Source: CF-113 sp050695155 (lineage in GTDB: Bacteria; Chloroflexota; Ktedonobacteria; Ktedonobacterales; Ktedonobacteraceae). From it: a stretch of DNA of 6,433 nt. The notes beneath the pieces are model-generated. The model was given only the letters and a program-made list of their open reading frames with translations, did not search any database and was not told the origin of the DNA. The position numbers were made by a program, and so were the translations under genes. Numbering within the stretch: the stretch's first letter is position 1; each line of letters begins with the position of its first letter. Below are positions 6,243 to 6,433 of the stretch, in pieces. The DNA lies in NCBI GenBank assembly GCA_050695155.1, contig JBOGTO010000056.1:1-6433 (forward strand). The letters are read 5' to 3'.

Positions 6243-6267
6243 GCGCGGGGCAGAACGCTTTCCGCGC
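6243..6267 (+). other. GC-rich hairpin in the response regulator leader
   Basis: GCGCGG (6243-6248) pairs with CCGCGC (6262-6267), and two G-T wobbles extend the stem inward around a loop of about nine bases. It lies early in the predicted leader. No T-run follows, so it is not a classical attenuator. Confidence 0.3.
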
Positions 6268-6296
6268 CCAAAGGAACGACAGTCTTGCTCGCCCTC

Positions 6297-6321
6297 ACAA
6301 GGCGCTCATGAAGAGCGTTGT
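6297..6321 (+). other. Hairpin just before the response regulator ribosome binding site
   Basis: CGCTC (6303-6307) and GAGCG (6313-6317) pair around the loop ATGAA. ACAA (6297-6300) and TTGT (6318-6321) continue the stem past a GG bulge. The structure ends eight bases before AGGAG, so it leaves the site accessible but could influence ribosome access or RNA stability. Confidence 0.3.
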
Positions 6322-6341
6322 AGAGGGCAGGAGTGTGAACG

Positions 6342-6433
6342 ATGCCTGAAAAGAAAACGACGATTTTGATCGTTGATGATGATCTGCAACTGCTCCAATT
6401 AGTCGCACTCAATCTCGAGCTGGAGGGCTACGC
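6342..6433 (+). CDS. Response regulator, N-terminal part of receiver domain (3' partial)
   Basis: The first 30 codons and two further bases are present before the window ends. ILIVDDDLQLL (residues 8-18) is the first strand of a CheY-like receiver with its acidic pocket (Asp12-Asp13-Asp14), followed by the first helix LVALNLELEGY. The phospho-acceptor Asp, expected near residue 55, and any output domain are outside the window, so the regulator class (OmpR, NarL or receiver only) is unknown. AGGAG at 6329-6333, eight bases upstream, supports the ATG at 6342. It is divergent from the histidine kinase gene and is probably its phosphotransfer partner. Its base composition is close to 50% GC, unlike the kinase. 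Confidence 0.88.
   Translation, partial: MPEKKTTILIVDDDLQLLQLVALNLELEGY

Larger units (their letters stand above)
5999..6341. other. Divergent regulatory spacer between kinase and response regulator
   Basis: This 343-bp spacer contains no convincing gene. It must hold the promoters for both divergent genes and is unusually rich in repeats, listed separately: a palindrome on a TATAAT box, three GTCTCA repeats, an inverted repeat in the kinase leader and two hairpins in the regulator leader. Open frames crossing it lack good start sites and conserved content. If the kinase starts at 6055, the spacer shrinks to 286 bp. Confidence 0.7.

Noticed and set aside
5980..6412. Open frames crossing the divergent spacer on both strands (129 and 93 codons)
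   Set aside because: They overlap the start of the response regulator or the kinase, lack good ribosome binding sites, show no conserved features and cover the repeat-rich promoter region.

Overview
The window looks like bacterial chromosome, probably from a Ktedonobacteria-like member of the Chloroflexota. This is an inference from the style of the genes: a soluble GAF-PAS-PAS histidine kinase, strong GGAGG-type ribosome binding sites, and a moderate-GC metabolic operon beside a GC-rich kinase gene. No rRNA, tRNA or marker gene is present to settle the lineage. No CRISPR array, intact insertion sequence or tRNA was seen.

Left part (1-3594, plus strand): a tightly packed run of five co-directional genes, probably one operon. 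In order they are the 3' end of an unrecognised gene (1-579), an FMN-binding flavin-reductase-like protein (631-1107), a HIT-family histidine-triad protein with a CxxC pair (1166-1834), an alpha/beta hydrolase (1809-2693) whose start lies inside the end of the HIT gene, and a 3-hydroxybutyryl-CoA dehydrogenase (2743-3594) with an intact catalytic set. Gaps are 51 bp, 58 bp, a 26-nt overlap and 49 bp. The gene mix suggests small-molecule or acyl-CoA chemistry (flavin redox, ester or C-C hydrolysis, hydroxyacyl-CoA oxidation), but no substrate can be named.

Middle (3595-3748): a short convergent spacer. It holds a GC-rich hairpin just beyond the kinase stop codon. The base composition changes here, from about 50% GC on the left to about 70% in much of the kinase gene.

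Right part (3749-6433): a large soluble sensor histidine kinase on the minus strand (GAF, PAS, PAS, HisKA, HATPase_c) and, divergent from it on the plus strand, the first 30 codons of a response regulator cut off by the window end. They are probably a two-component pair.

The 343-bp divergent spacer (5999-6341) is the most structured non-coding stretch. It contains a 19-bp perfect palindrome around a TATAAT box with a third half-site two helical turns on, three GTCTCA hexamers at exact 26-bp steps, an inverted repeat pairing an SD-like with an anti-SD-like sequence in the kinase leader, and two hairpins in the regulator leader. These suggest dense transcriptional, and possibly translational, control of the sensor-regulator pair. 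No clearly undescribed system is visible; the divergent spacer and the unusual operon mix are the parts most worth a second look.
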